From: Vibrio casei | Lineage (GTDB): Bacteria > Pseudomonadota > Gammaproteobacteria > Enterobacterales > Vibrionaceae | Direction of reading: 5' to 3' | Assembly (NCBI RefSeq): GCF_002218025.2 | Contig: NZ_AP018681.1 | Coordinates: 248,001 to 312,000 of the forward strand | DNA length: 64,000 nucleotides | In this document: piece by piece, positions 45,502 through 55,827 of the stretch | How positions within the stretch are numbered: position 1 is the first letter of the stretch | How the letters are laid out: each line of letters starts with the position of its first letter | Notes under the pieces: model-generated | Told to the model about the DNA's origin: nothing | The model's database searches: none | The model's input: the letters and a program-made list of their open reading frames with translations, nothing else | Made by a program: the position numbers and the translations under genes

Positions 45502-46425
45502 ATGAATTCTATTAATTTAGCTAAAGTAGATCTTAACCTACTAAAAGTATTTCTGGCCCTATGTCAGGAACATAACGTTACTCGTGCAGCAGAAAAGCTC
45601 TGTGTTACACAATCAGCCGTAAGCTCTTCCTTAAAGCGGTTACGACACCTTTATCAAGATCCGCTTTTTCAACGTACACAAAATGGGATGGTACCCACCA
45701 CAAGAGCATTATTACTCCGACCATTGATACAAGATGCTCTTACCAAAGTGGAGCAGTCACTTTCAGATACGGTTGCACTTGATGTCCGTCAACAAGCGAG
45801 AACAGTAACCATTGGGCTTTCGGATGATTTTGAAGTGGCTTTCGGTAGAGAATTAATAGAATCAATTCGACAAGAAGCACCGAATTTCAGAATCGTATTT
45901 AAACAGACAAATAGTATAGTCGTTGAAAAAGCTCTAAAAGAGCATGATATTGATCTTGCCATTACAGGAGGTGGGATTAATGATCCACGTATAAAACATC
46001 TGTCGTTGGGACGCTCAGGTTATCTGTGTATTTATGACAAACGGCACCGTAGTGATGACAGCGAAATACTGCTAGAGGAATTCATTGCTCGAGAACATAT
46101 TTTAATTTCTTATACTGGTATCACAGGGTCGGTGGATGATTGCCTTGAGGAGATAGGGTTATCACGAAAAATAACAGTAGCCAGTACTCATTTTTCCGCA
46201 ATACCATTCTTATTGGCAGACACTGACGCCATAGCAACAATACCAGATTTTGCTGCCCGAAAGATAGCCAAGCAAGGCTGTTTTGCTGTATCGTCCTGCC
46301 CAGTTGCTATGCAGGAATTTGCTATTAATATTGGTTGGCATTACGATGCTAACCGTGATTCAGCTTTAATGCTAGTACGTGATTTAATCGCAACACTAAT
46401 CAGAACAAAGCTTAGAATTACGTAA
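45502..46425 (+). CDS. LysR family regulator adjacent to nitrilase
   Basis: Product is 307 residues from the ATG at 45502 (MNSINLAKVDLNLLKVFLAL), which aligns with LysR starts; an earlier start at 45442 would add 20 non-homologous residues. The helix-turn-helix NVTRAAEKLCVTQSAVSSSLKRLRHLYQDPLFQR (by position, 30-63) is followed by the substrate-binding domain (about 95-300). The style (DLNLLKVF, DPLFQR, GMVPTTRA) is of the NodD/NahR-like branch. The divergent 100-base gap suggests control of the nitrilase. Confidence 0.9.
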   Translation: MNSINLAKVDLNLLKVFLALCQEHNVTRAAEKLCVTQSAVSSSLKRLRHLYQDPLFQRTQNGMVPTTRALLLRPLIQDALTKVEQSLSDTVALDVRQQARTVTIGLSDDFEVAFGRELIESIRQEAPNFRIVFKQTNSIVVEKALKEHDIDLAITGGGINDPRIKHLSLGRSGYLCIYDKRHRSDDSEILLEEFIAREHILISYTGITGSVDDCLEEIGLSRKITVASTHFSAIPFLLADTDAIATIPDFAARKIAKQGCFAVSSCPVAMQEFAINIGWHYDANRDSALMLVRDLIATLIRTKLRIT

Positions 46426-46952
46426 GATACAATGTGTATATCAGCGATGTGCTAACTCAAATATCCCCTCTAGTGAGAATGCAATATCTAGGGGAGAACT
46501 GTTTAATAGTTACATTTAAAAAGTGGTCAAATAGCATTGTGGGTATTGTTTTTATTGGATTTGGTTCTAAGATGGCTTTCATGAAACATGGTTAACAAAG
46601 GTGATTATTTTATATTTCTACGTGGTTTTTATTGAGCCTAGTTAACAACAATATAAGTTATAAGACACTTTTTACAATCTATAGTGGCACAGTTAGTACA
46701 ATTGTTCTAACTTGGTTCTTCAGACCTGTTCATATTCGTATTTTTATGGTTCTAATAAGGTAAATACGCATGCATTCTATTACATTTAATATTTAATATT
46801 TAATGGAATAAAATCATTAACAAATAAATTAAGGTCTTAAAATTTGAGGAAAAATTGTTTCTTTATTGGCCTACTTTATCGGACAAGCCTTTTAATAGTG
46901 TGAGTATACACATTGAATTCACTAATCATGAACGTATCAATTAATTACCCCG
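46426..46952. other. Gene-free AT-rich stretch
   Basis: No ORF with coding character was found on either strand. The only structure seen is repeated ATTTAATATTTAAT near 46788-46806. Confidence 0.6.
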
Positions 46953-47192
46953 TCAGTCGAGATACCAATTCGTAGCATAAATAACTAAAACAACTAAAAC
47001 AACTAGTAAGATTAACATCACTGTCATCTTTTTCATGTAGGCGGCTCTATCAAATACTACACCTTCTTTTTCTCTCACTCTTGCCTCTTCATCAAAATGC
47101 CATTTAATAGCAAAGTAGCCTCCAATGCCTAATACAATGAGCTTAAAAGCTCCAGCAAAATACGGAAAGACGTTAATCCAACTGAGGCTCAT
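46953..47192 (-). CDS. Small membrane protein (79 residues)
   Basis: There are two hydrophobic helices (PYFAGAFKLIVLGIGGYFAI, residues 10-29, and MTVMLILLVVLVVLVIYATN, residues 56-75) around a charged loop (KWHFDEEARVREKEG). No family was recognised. The ATG is preceded by GGAGATAG. A real gene is likely from the helix-loop-helix pattern, but its role is unknown. Confidence 0.55.
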   Translation of the reverse strand: MSLSWINVFPYFAGAFKLIVLGIGGYFAIKWHFDEEARVREKEGVVFDRAAYMKKMTVMLILLVVLVVLVIYATNWYLD

Positions 47193-47376
47193 TACCTATC
47201 TCCATAAGTTAAATATCGATTTTACGGTTGCATAATTAAAGGTTTATGTTTAATACGTGACTAAAATTAGGCATTCTAGCTAGAGTAAGTCTACTCTCAA
47301 CGATAGTTATCTACAATGTAAAACCTGTAGTTTATAGTGGTTGGCTTAATCAGTAAAAGCTCTAGTTTATTTGTAA

Positions 47377-47910
47377 GCGCCCCATAAACCCATCGATTTA
47401 GTTGCGAATTCAGTAGATTGCGTATTGAGATTGGGAGAGCTACCTATCAGTAGCATGATAGGTAGAAAGATTGCTACCGTTAAAATGGCCATTTGCGCTT
47501 CACCTGAATATCTGGAGAAGCAAGGCAATCCGACTTCACTTGATGATCTCAAAGATCATATGGCGATTAACTATTTTTCAGGACAAAAACATAACCCCTT
47601 GGCATGGCATTTTTCGCATAATAAAAACATTGAAGAAATCATGTTAACGGGGTCATTAATGGCTAATGATGCAGAAGCTGTCGTAGCTTGTGCTCTCAAT
47701 CATATGGGGTTAATTCAAGTACCCGGTATTTTAGTTTCAGAAGAGTTGAGTCAAGGGAAGTTGGTAGAAGTGCTTCAGGAAGTCAGCAATATCGAGTTTC
47801 CTTTATCGATCATGTATCCAAACCGACAGTATTTAGCTCCTCAAGTCAGGACCTTTATTGATTGGATGATTCAGACAGTAGAGTCAAAAAAAGGACTTTG
47901 GATTTGTTGA
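47377..47910 (+). pseudogene. LysR family regulator, C-terminal fragment
   Basis: The open frame starts right after a TAA at 47374-47376 with DLVANSVDCVLRLGELPISS. It continues through VKMAICASPEYLEKQGNPTSLDDLK and GLIQVPGILVSEELSQGKLV. This is the substrate-binding domain of a CrgA/AaeR-type LysR protein, similar to the neighbour at 48051. The helix-turn-helix third is missing. Confidence 0.8.
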
Positions 47911-48050
47911 CAATCCATAGGTGAAATTACCTTAAACCCTTCATGCGGCGATCTATGAACAACTTAATTTTGAGAAGCGATCTGAGGCCTCAATAAAAAC
48001 CTGATTTCAGCAGCTAACTATAAACCATCATATTGATTGATCTACGATTA

Positions 48051-48926
48051 TCATTTAAGAGTACGATTGTTTATCCAGTTAATACAAAAATCAATATAAG
48101 CTCTGACTATTGTTGAAGGATGCTTGTGTCGGGCATAAACAAGGTGTATTGGCAAAGCTTCAGCATGTAGATCTGGCAGAAGCTGCACTAATTCACCGCT
48201 ATCTAAATAGGGTGCGACTAATATATCGAGTAGTTGTGAAACTCCCATATTATTCAAGGAGTAATGGAATAGTCCTTCGACATTATTGGTTGAAAATATA
48301 GGCTCGAATGTGATTTTCTCCGTGCCAAATTGCCATTCAAAAGTCCCATTATTTATGCCTTCCCAAGTGGCGATCGGAAATGAAACTAATTCAGCTAATG
48401 TCGTTGGGAAGCCACAGAGTTCTATGAGTTTTGGACTGGCAACTAAGCAAGGTTCTACACTCATAATTTTTTTCGCTATTATATTATCTGTATGCAAATC
48501 GCCCATTCTCAATGCAACGTCAATACCATCCTCAAATAAATCGACTACTCTTTCACTGGCATGACAAAATACTTGAATGTCAGGATATTGCCGTTGAAAT
48601 GCTGTTAATAAATCCCACCATAAAGGGAAGTTTGGTGGAATAGATATACGCAATTTACCTTGTAGCTTGTGATCTGATTGCACTGATTTCTGTGCATCAT
48701 CTAATAGTTCTAATCCCATTCGAGCTTGTTCGAAAAACTGTTGCCCTTTGTAGGTGGGTTTCACGCCTTGGCTAGTCCGATCCAATAGCTGAACTCTTAA
48801 CCCTTGCTCTAACTCATTCATTTTTCGACTTAGCGTAGAAATGGGTACACCCGTTTTCTCACTTGCAGAAGATAGGCTCCCTGCTTGAACAACTGCGAGA
48901 AACAGTTTAGCGGCATTATAATCCAT
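48051..48926 (-). CDS. LysR family transcriptional regulator
   Basis: Product is 291 residues from the ATG at 48926 (MDYNAAKLFLAVVQAGSLSS), chosen because GGAAA lies eight bases upstream; longer starts at 48938 and 48947 are possible. The helix-turn-helix covers SLSSASEKTGVPISTLSRKMNELE (by position). The C-terminal domain has the CrgA-like VALRMGDL and MGVSQLLDILVAPYLDSGELV (by position) motifs. It is divergent from the nitronate monooxygenase-like gene at 49076, its likely target. It is paralogous to the broken LysR at 47377. Confidence 0.9.
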   Translation of the reverse strand: MDYNAAKLFLAVVQAGSLSSASEKTGVPISTLSRKMNELEQGLRVQLLDRTSQGVKPTYKGQQFFEQARMGLELLDDAQKSVQSDHKLQGKLRISIPPNFPLWWDLLTAFQRQYPDIQVFCHASERVVDLFEDGIDVALRMGDLHTDNIIAKKIMSVEPCLVASPKLIELCGFPTTLAELVSFPIATWEGINNGTFEWQFGTEKITFEPIFSTNNVEGLFHYSLNNMGVSQLLDILVAPYLDSGELVQLLPDLHAEALPIHLVYARHKHPSTIVRAYIDFCINWINNRTLK

Positions 48927-49075
48927 ATTGGTTTCCATATTTGGCAAGCGTATTTCTATTTTTGCTTATTCAATTTCAAATTTCAAAGATTAAAATGTTC
49001 GACACAATTTAGTAATCAAAGAACAAGGCATGAATAGTGCCCAGAGTCGTGGTTAATACCTTCCAAATTAAAAAG

Positions 49076-50044
49076 ATGATGAATATGACAACTCGAATTA
49101 CCGAAATTCTGAATATTAAATATCCACTGATTCAAGCACCAATGTATTTTCTGACTAATGCGGAGTTTGTTGCTGCAGTTTCCAATGCAGGAGGGCTTGG
49201 TATTATTGGTCCACATTCAGGACAAGAAACATTGCCAGATTCTCGCTTTGTAGCACTTGAGCGAATGAGACAAGAAATTCGAAAAACCAAAAATCTTACC
49301 GATAAGCCATTTGGAGCCACTTTGATTAATGGACCAGACATGAGCTTTTGGCGTCCTACAGCTGAGATGTTTGTTGAAGAAGGTATAGAAGTCGTATTAA
49401 TCAATGTCCTTCTTGATAAGGAAATTTTCGAATTTTTTCAAACGCACAACATTAAAACGATTTATCGTGCTTTAACCCCGACCATAGAGAATTCGAGGGA
49501 AGCTGAGCGTTTAGGTGCCGATATTATTATTGCAACAGGTTTTGATGAAGGCGGTACTGTACCAACGAGTGTTATCGGAACGTTTAGTATTGTGCCAATG
49601 ATCGCCGATAGTGTGGGTATACCTGTATTGGCAACGGGTGGAATTGGTGATGTACGCGGTGTGAGAGCATCAATAGCACTGGGCGCGGAAGGTGTATCGA
49701 TCGGCAGCTTATTTTTAACGTCGAATGAAAATCCGGCAAATGAAAAAGTGAAGCAATTGATTGTTAACTCTACTGCTGAAGACTTAATGCTGTTCCGTAC
49801 ATTGCCTGCCTATTATCGCACATTGCCAACAGACCTCAGTCCAAAATTGGCAGAATTAGAGGCTCAAGATACTGATAGAGAAACTATGTTCGATGCAATG
49901 AATGGATACAAAACTCTCTGGCAAGGTATGCGTTTAGGTAATTTTAATAAAGGGATTGTATCAACCGGAACTGGCATTTCTATGATTAAATCTATCCGGC
50001 CAGTGGCTGATATTGTTGAAGAATTGATGCAAGACTTTGCCTGA
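49076..50044 (+). CDS. Nitronate monooxygenase / 2-nitropropane dioxygenase-like flavoprotein
   Basis: Product is about 322 residues from the ATG at 49076 (MMNMTTRITEILNIKYPLIQ). FMN-binding features of the NMO family are visible: PLIQAPMYFLTNAEFVAAVSNAGGLGIIG (by position, 15-43), GADIIIATGFDEGG near 160, and the phosphate-binding PVLATGGIGDVRGVRASIALGAEGVSIG (by position, near 196-223). It oxidises nitronates or related toxic nitro compounds. It is divergent from the LysR at 48051. Confidence 0.88.
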   Translation: MMNMTTRITEILNIKYPLIQAPMYFLTNAEFVAAVSNAGGLGIIGPHSGQETLPDSRFVALERMRQEIRKTKNLTDKPFGATLINGPDMSFWRPTAEMFVEEGIEVVLINVLLDKEIFEFFQTHNIKTIYRALTPTIENSREAERLGADIIIATGFDEGGTVPTSVIGTFSIVPMIADSVGIPVLATGGIGDVRGVRASIALGAEGVSIGSLFLTSNENPANEKVKQLIVNSTAEDLMLFRTLPAYYRTLPTDLSPKLAELEAQDTDRETMFDAMNGYKTLWQGMRLGNFNKGIVSTGTGISMIKSIRPVADIVEELMQDFA

Positions 50045-50817
50045 TTACATCGGAGTTTGAAATTAAACCATATTTATATGCATACCTGTCCAAAATGAAG
50101 TTAGATGAAATTGTTGAAAGATTACGACAACATTGTAGTGCTCTTATGGCAGGTAATCTTGGTAAAAATTAAGCAATAAAAATAAATCACACTTAGTAGT
50201 TTTCCCTTTGTTAAGGGAGGAATGTTTAATCGCCCACTGCCATTTTTAGATGTTCCTTTTTTAATATGAAAAGGCAGCTTATCAAGTTAAGAATAAGCTG
50301 CCTTTTATTGGATATGCCCGAATGATTATAAGTCGCCGATAAGGTTTGCCTGAGTGATATTCGTTATACCAATTCTATAAAGAATGTATGCTGTACAAGC
50401 ATCTAAGGTTTTAAAATACTTTATCTCATCTGAGACTGGCGGCTTGGTGCAATTCACTAAATCGTTCTTGTCCAGCGCTAATCTAGCGGAAAATCATTGC
50501 TCCATAACTAACTCATAATTTCCCCCAATAGGGGCTATAGTTTTAATAAAAAAGGCTCCCTTTAATGTTTGAGGAAGCCGTTTTATATAGAATCCAATAT
50601 TGAATTAGTTAATGTGTATTAAAAAAATCCTTGACCCGATTGAACGATTCTTTTTTATCCCATGGAGGAAGTCGCTATTACCCCAATCGACAGTTATCGT
50701 TACCGGCCTTTAATCTGGTTACCGACGCGCTAAGGTTTTAAAAAGAAATAACCAACCATACTGATTGTGATGGTTGGTTTTCATCTATCCATGTTGTTTA
50801 TATCAATAGGGCTGATA
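50045..50817. other. Intergenic region with three terminator-like hairpins and a dispersed repeat
   Basis: A strong terminator with stem AAAAGGCAGCTTAT (50269-50282) and ATAAGCTGCCTTTT (50293-50306) follows the flavoprotein gene. The dispersed repeat TGTCCAGCGCTAATCTAGCG (about 50469-50488) matches 17838-17867. GGCTCCCTTTAATGTTTGAGGAAGCC forms a weaker hairpin near 50551 (positions given, not all paired). AACCAACCAT-N10-ATGGTTGGTT (about 50750-50779) can terminate the alcohol dehydrogenase gene. No ORF is convincing. Confidence 0.75.
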
Positions 50818-51870
50818 TTAAGCTTCAGCTTCTAATGTCGCCATATCAATCACAAAACGATAATGAACATCAGAACGTTCCATACGTTCAAAGGCGTGGT
50901 TAATCTCATCCATACGGATCATTTCACACTCAGGTAAAATATTGTGCTCAGCACAAAAATCAAGCATTTCTTGAGTTTCTTTAATTCCACCAATCAAAGA
51001 GCCGGCAATGCGGCGGCGGCCCATAATTAATGGCGTTGTTAATGGCTCTGCTACAGGGCCAATTTGTCCAACTAAGACTAAAGTGCCATCAATTTTCAAT
51101 AGTGGAGTATAAGGATTGAGATCATGCTTTACTGGCACCGTATCAATGATCAAATCAAAATAACTCGCTTTTTCCGCCATTTGATCGCTGTTTTCTGAAA
51201 TTAAGAAGTGATCCGCGCCAAGTTCCATTGCATCGGCTTTCTTATTTTCTGAACGGCTAATGACCGTAACTTCCGCGCCCATACCTGCCGCGAGTTTAAC
51301 CGCCATGTGACCTAAACCGCCCATTCCGATCACACCCACGCGGCTGCCTTTAGTCACGTTCCATGTTTTCAATGGAGAATAGGTTGTTATACCGGCACAA
51401 AGTAGAGGTGCTACACGAGATAAATCCAACGTTTGTGGCACATTCAGTACAAACTCTTCACGTACAATTAAATGCTTTGAAAAGCCACCAAAAGTAATGT
51501 CACCAGTTTGGCGATCTGGGCTATTGTAGGTTTGAGTCATGCCATTTTCACAAAATTGTTCTTCATGATGATGACAAGGTTCACACTCTTGACAGCTATC
51601 CACCATACAGCCAACTGCGACGTGATCTCCGATTTTATATTTGCTCACATCCGAGCCAACTTCAATCACGCGACCGACAATTTCATGACCTGGAATATTA
51701 GGATAGGTTGTCCAGCCCCAATCATTACGTGCAGTATGTAAATCACTGTGGCATACGCCACTGTATAAAATTTCCATCGCAACATCATTGCTGCGCAGAG
51801 CACGACGTTCAAAAGTAAAAGGAACAAGTGGGGAGTTTTGGTCGTGAGCACAATATCCGATCGTTTTCAT
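50818..51870 (-). CDS. Zinc-dependent NAD(P) alcohol dehydrogenase (YahK/CAD type)
   Basis: The protein has 350 residues. Catalytic zinc ligands are GVCHSDLHT near 38 and the GHEIVGRVIEVG region near 60. Structural zinc cysteines are in CQECEPCHHHEEQFC near 93-107. The nucleotide-binding GVIGMGGLGHMAVKLA lies near 178-193. The set is typical of the cinnamyl-alcohol/aldehyde reductase branch (YahK), which reduces broad aldehydes with NADPH. A hairpin terminator follows. The promoter side borders the defective IS66 copy 2. Confidence 0.92.
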   Translation of the reverse strand: MKTIGYCAHDQNSPLVPFTFERRALRSNDVAMEILYSGVCHSDLHTARNDWGWTTYPNIPGHEIVGRVIEVGSDVSKYKIGDHVAVGCMVDSCQECEPCHHHEEQFCENGMTQTYNSPDRQTGDITFGGFSKHLIVREEFVLNVPQTLDLSRVAPLLCAGITTYSPLKTWNVTKGSRVGVIGMGGLGHMAVKLAAGMGAEVTVISRSENKKADAMELGADHFLISENSDQMAEKASYFDLIIDTVPVKHDLNPYTPLLKIDGTLVLVGQIGPVAEPLTTPLIMGRRRIAGSLIGGIKETQEMLDFCAEHNILPECEMIRMDEINHAFERMERSDVHYRFVIDMATLEAEA

Positions 51871-51920
51871 TCGATAGCCTTTTGTTTTATTAACAAGATT
51901 GAGTTTATTGTAGATTAAGA

Positions 51921-53472
51921 GTAACTATTCACCCACGAGCTATTGACGACGGTTTACGCTAAAAAATACTGGCGCCTGATAATCAACTCTCAACATGTGA
52001 TGTTCGACGATTTCACGCAGCCATTTATAAGCAGAGACCTGCTGAAGTTTGGCTGTTTCTATCAGCGAGAACATTCGTTCGCGGAACTGGTCGCCTCGAT
52101 ATGAGCGAGTCACGTAACAACACTTCCTCATCAGTATGTAATTACGGAGAACTCGCTCCGCTGCGTTGTTTGTTAACGGGCACTCGGAGTCGTCCATAAA
52201 CCGCCAGACCATGGCATCATCAGCGATGAGGTTTCGACATCTACCTCGATATCGTTTTGAGCATTGATAACTACCCAATTTGAGCCAATGAAGCCAGCTC
52301 TTTCGTAATCGCCTGAGTCGGCGGTAATATTGGCTTTCGGTAATTTTTTCTTCGATATATCGGTGATGACACCTGAATACGCTATGAGCGATTAAAGCGA
52401 GTTTTTCTCCGATTTTTTGGTTTTCAGGACAAACGCTTTCCTCGATAGCGATGACGTTCCTTAATATGTGAGCCCAGCATAATTGGCGCTTAGATTCGTC
52501 GATATATTTGTAGGCAGAATATTGGTCAGTCACTAAAAGGTGTGAAACCGCTTCACCAAGTAGTCGTTTGGCAGCATGTTGGTTTCTTCCACTGTTAATT
52601 TAGAAAAAGGCTACGTCATTGCTGAGTGCGGCCCACATCCAGCGTTTATCATTATTGCGCTGATGCGAAGTCTCATCAGCCATAATCAGTTTAGATGCTT
52701 TGACTGTTTCATGAATTTGAGTATGAGTATCGGCTAAGTATTCAGTGACTCGTCCTTGCGCCGCTGATATTGCACCTGTTGAGAAGTTAAGCTGGAAGAC
52801 GTCTTTCAACATAGATTGTATTTTACCTATGCTTTGGTGGTGCTGCGTCGCCTGGATTGCGATAAAGCTATGTAGATTTGACCCCATTTGAACATCGGGC
52901 ACAGACTCTGGAAGCTCCGCTTGATGCTTATCACCACACCATGAGCACTTGAGCACTCGCCTTTAAAAATTTGATGTTCAACAAGCGTGTATGAGATATC
53001 TGGCAAGTCAAAGATTTGGTGTCGTTTATAAGGTTTTCGATTTGGAATAACACACCCACCGCAGTGGCATATCTTATTCGGTAAATATTGCTCAACCGAG
53101 GCGCTCTCTTCAATAGGATGAAGCAGTCGGCGATGGCCTTTATGACCTGGTTGAGCTCCTTGCTTTTTTCCAGATTTCTTCCGATTTGGCGAAGTATTCT
53201 TAGCTTTATTATGCAGGGGTTGTTGAGATGATGGCACAGAAGAGTTTCGACTATTTTGATTTAGTCGGTCTTCAAGCTCTGCCAGCTTATTCCATAAAAA
53301 GTGGATGATGTCTTTCGCCTCTTCAGGCGAATCGAAATCTGGCGGTGGAGGTAATGTTTTCTTATTCATACCTCCAGATTGCCACCACAAAAAGATCACT
53401 CAAGTTGAATGTGGGATCAAGTTAACTCAGTCACATAAATTTGCTGTCAATAGCTCCTGGGTGAATAGTTAC
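51921..53472 (-). mobile_element. Defective IS66-family (ISBst12-like) element, copy 2
   Basis: The element is 1552 bp with the same termini as copy 1 (GTAACTATTCACCCA / TGGGTGAATAGTTAC), in the same orientation 11.6 kb away. Flanks GATTAAGA and CCTAGAAA do not match, so no target duplication remains. Differences from copy 1 are few: one A in a run near 51961 and scattered single changes near 51990-52090. Confidence 0.88.
51940..53399 (-). pseudogene. IS66-type transposase with frameshift and stop, copy 2
   Basis: It carries the same two lesions as copy 1: the frameshift after FKGECS (near 52960) and the in-frame TAA after SNDVAFF (52600). The C-terminal piece keeps the original end SVNRRQ. 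Sharing both lesions shows that the copies derive from one already broken element. Confidence 0.88.
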
Positions 53473-53539
53473 CCTAGAAAACGTGAATTGTGCTACTCTA
53501 GGCTTAACTTTGAATTGTTAAATAAAAAGGAGTAAGTCT

Positions 53540-55219
53540 TTGAATGAGATGCTATCATACTCTTCATTTATTGAAGTGGCTTTTTTATTAATTTTAGCTG
53601 CGGGCATAGGCTTCTTAGGGTTGCTTTTTAAACAGCCTTTAATTGTGAGCTTTATTGTCGTTGGTTTAATAGCTGGACCATCAGCACTAGATATAGTTCA
53701 CTCTAAAGAAAAAATTGATTTTTTATCTGAGTTAGGAATCGCAACATTATTGTTTCTCGTTGGGATTAAGTTGGATATAAAACTGATTCGCTCCATCGGT
53801 TTAGTATCCATATTTACTGGATTAGGTCAAGTTATATTCACATCTTTGGGGGGGTATCTTCTCGGTCTCGCATTAGGTTTTGATAGCATTTCTAGCCTAT
53901 ATATTGCTGTAGCATTAACTTTTTCATCGACGATTATAATAGTAAAATTATTATCTGATAAAAAAGAAATAGATGCTTTACATGGCCAAATAGCATTAGG
54001 TTTCCTCATTGTACAAGATATAGTTGTTGTTCTTTCAATGGTCATTTTAGCTACGATAGGTATTGGTAGTGAGAATGGAGAAGAATCGAAATCTATAGCT
54101 CAAGTTATTCTAGCATGTATTGGATTAGTTCTTTTTGTTGCTATTTTTGTACGTTTCATTGCCACACCTTTAACTCAAAAACTTGCAAACGCCCCTGAGT
54201 TATTACTGATATTCTCAATTGCATTTGCAGCTTTATTTGCAAGCATTGGTGAATTAATAGGTTTAGGAAAAGAAGTGGGGGGATTACTTGCTGGCATTGC
54301 TTTAGCTTCTACTCCTTATCGAGAGAGCATAGCAGCAAGACTAGCTCCTTTAAGGGATTTTTTATTGTTGTTTTTCTTTATTTCTCTGGGATCAACATTA
54401 GATTTATCTCAGTTAGGAAGTAATGTATATGAGTCGATAATTTTATCTCTATTTGTACTAATTGGTAATCCATTTATTGTCATTATCATAATGGGATTAA
54501 TGGGCTATAAAAAGAGAACAGGTTTTTTAGCTGGGCTTACTGTTGCTCAAATTAGTGAGTTTTCACTAATTTTTATAGCAATGGGGATCACTTTAGGTCA
54601 TGTGAAAAATGAAATCTTGGGTGTTGTTACCTTGGTTGGTATCATTACCATTGCACTTTCCACATATATGATAACCTATTCTCATAGTTTATATAAAATA
54701 CTTGAACCATACTTATATATATTTGAGAAAAAGGAACCTAAGCGAGAGAATCTGTCAGAAAAGCATAATCAGTTAAAATACGATGTTATTATTCTAGGTC
54801 TAGGCCGTTTTGGAACAGCTTTATCCAGACAGTTGAGGAATAAAGGAATATCTGTTTTAGGTGTTGATTTTAATCCTAGTGTAGTAAAAAAATTGAATAG
54901 TGAAGGGTTGGATTGTCTCTATGGAGATGTAGCTGATGCCGAGTTTTTGGCAGAGTTACCTTTGCAAGGCTTGAAGTGGGTTATTTCAACCATACCAAAT
55001 CATCATACTGGCTTGTCTTATGAAGATTCTCGTAAAACAATAGTTCAGTTGTTAAGGGCATGCTCTTATCATGGTAGTGTATCCATTGTTTCCCACAATA
55101 GTGCTGATACTCTACTACTTGAGAAACTAGGCGTCCATTTAGTGTTAGAGCCTTTTAAAGATGCTGCACAGCAGGCTTCAATCAAGATAGAGAAATCAAT
55201 CAAAAATAATGGGTGTTGA
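53540..55219 (+). CDS. Kef-type monovalent cation:proton antiporter (CPA2) with TrkA-N domain
   Basis: The protein has 559 residues. Twelve or so membrane helices (residues 10-395) form the Na/H exchanger domain, with FLSELGIATLLFLVGIKLD and LGFLIVQDIVVVLSMVIL (the conserved Q-D pair near 155) as in KefB/KefC. A cytoplasmic Rossmann (RCK/TrkA-N) domain follows: VIILGLGRFGTALSRQL near 417 and GVDFNPSVVKKL near 442. It likely exports K+ in exchange for protons under NAD or glutathione-adduct control. There is no TrkA-C and no ancillary KefF/G gene. It is AT-rich compared with the core genes. Confidence 0.9.
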   Translation: MNEMLSYSSFIEVAFLLILAAGIGFLGLLFKQPLIVSFIVVGLIAGPSALDIVHSKEKIDFLSELGIATLLFLVGIKLDIKLIRSIGLVSIFTGLGQVIFTSLGGYLLGLALGFDSISSLYIAVALTFSSTIIIVKLLSDKKEIDALHGQIALGFLIVQDIVVVLSMVILATIGIGSENGEESKSIAQVILACIGLVLFVAIFVRFIATPLTQKLANAPELLLIFSIAFAALFASIGELIGLGKEVGGLLAGIALASTPYRESIAARLAPLRDFLLLFFFISLGSTLDLSQLGSNVYESIILSLFVLIGNPFIVIIIMGLMGYKKRTGFLAGLTVAQISEFSLIFIAMGITLGHVKNEILGVVTLVGIITIALSTYMITYSHSLYKILEPYLYIFEKKEPKRENLSEKHNQLKYDVIILGLGRFGTALSRQLRNKGISVLGVDFNPSVVKKLNSEGLDCLYGDVADAEFLAELPLQGLKWVISTIPNHHTGLSYEDSRKTIVQLLRACSYHGSVSIVSHNSADTLLLEKLGVHLVLEPFKDAAQQASIKIEKSIKNNGC

Positions 55220-55303
55220 GGTGAAAGTTATGAAAAGCCCCCTCTGGCAGGATAGTTGTCACTGTTAAAATTTAACCAGTTAGGGGCGGTAACAGAGTAA
55301 GTC

Positions 55304-55804
55304 ATGTCTCGTTATCCGCAGGAAAGAAAAGAAGCAATATTGAAAAAGCTATTACCTCCATACTCTCGTTCAGTGGCGGAAGTAGCAAAAGAAGAAGGCA
55401 TCAGTGAAGCAACCCTGTACAATTGGCGTAACGCATTAAGACAGTCAGGAGCCGTTGTGCCAGATAGTAATACTTCCTCCGAGCAGTGGTCAGCCCAAAC
55501 TAAGTTAGCTGTAGTTGCTGAAACCTTTTCCATGACAGAGCATGAGTTAAGTCAGTATTGTCGTGAAAAGGGGCTTTGCCATGAGCAGATCAAAGAGTGG
55601 CGCAGCGAATGTATGCACGGTTTCATGACTCAAAAAGAACGAGAAGCGGAAGCCAAGAAACGGGCAAAAGCGGACAAACATGAAATAAAAGAGTTGAAGA
55701 AAGAACTCCGTTACAAAGAAAAAGCGCTGGCAGAAACCACTGCTCTTCTGGTGCTGAGAAAAAAGCTCAGAGCCTTTTACGGGGAAGAACCCGAGGACGA
55801 TTAA
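55304..55804 (+). CDS. IS3-like transposase OrfA (helper)
   Basis: The protein has 166 residues. The first helix-turn-helix is SVAEVAKEEGISEATLYNWRNALR (by position, near 23-46). A second similar motif (FSMTEHELSQYCREKGL) lies near 80, and a C-terminal charged coil covers 120-150. It is a paralogue of the OrfA at 26061. Confidence 0.88.
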   Translation: MSRYPQERKEAILKKLLPPYSRSVAEVAKEEGISEATLYNWRNALRQSGAVVPDSNTSSEQWSAQTKLAVVAETFSMTEHELSQYCREKGLCHEQIKEWRSECMHGFMTQKEREAEAKKRAKADKHEIKELKKELRYKEKALAETTALLVLRKKLRAFYGEEPEDD

Positions 55805-55827
55805 CCTCAACCGATGAAAGGCAAAGT

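Noticed and set aside
41881..51920. A true composite transposon between the two defective IS66-family copies
   Set aside because: No matching target duplications at the outer ends, and both transposases are dead; only the layout is suggestive.
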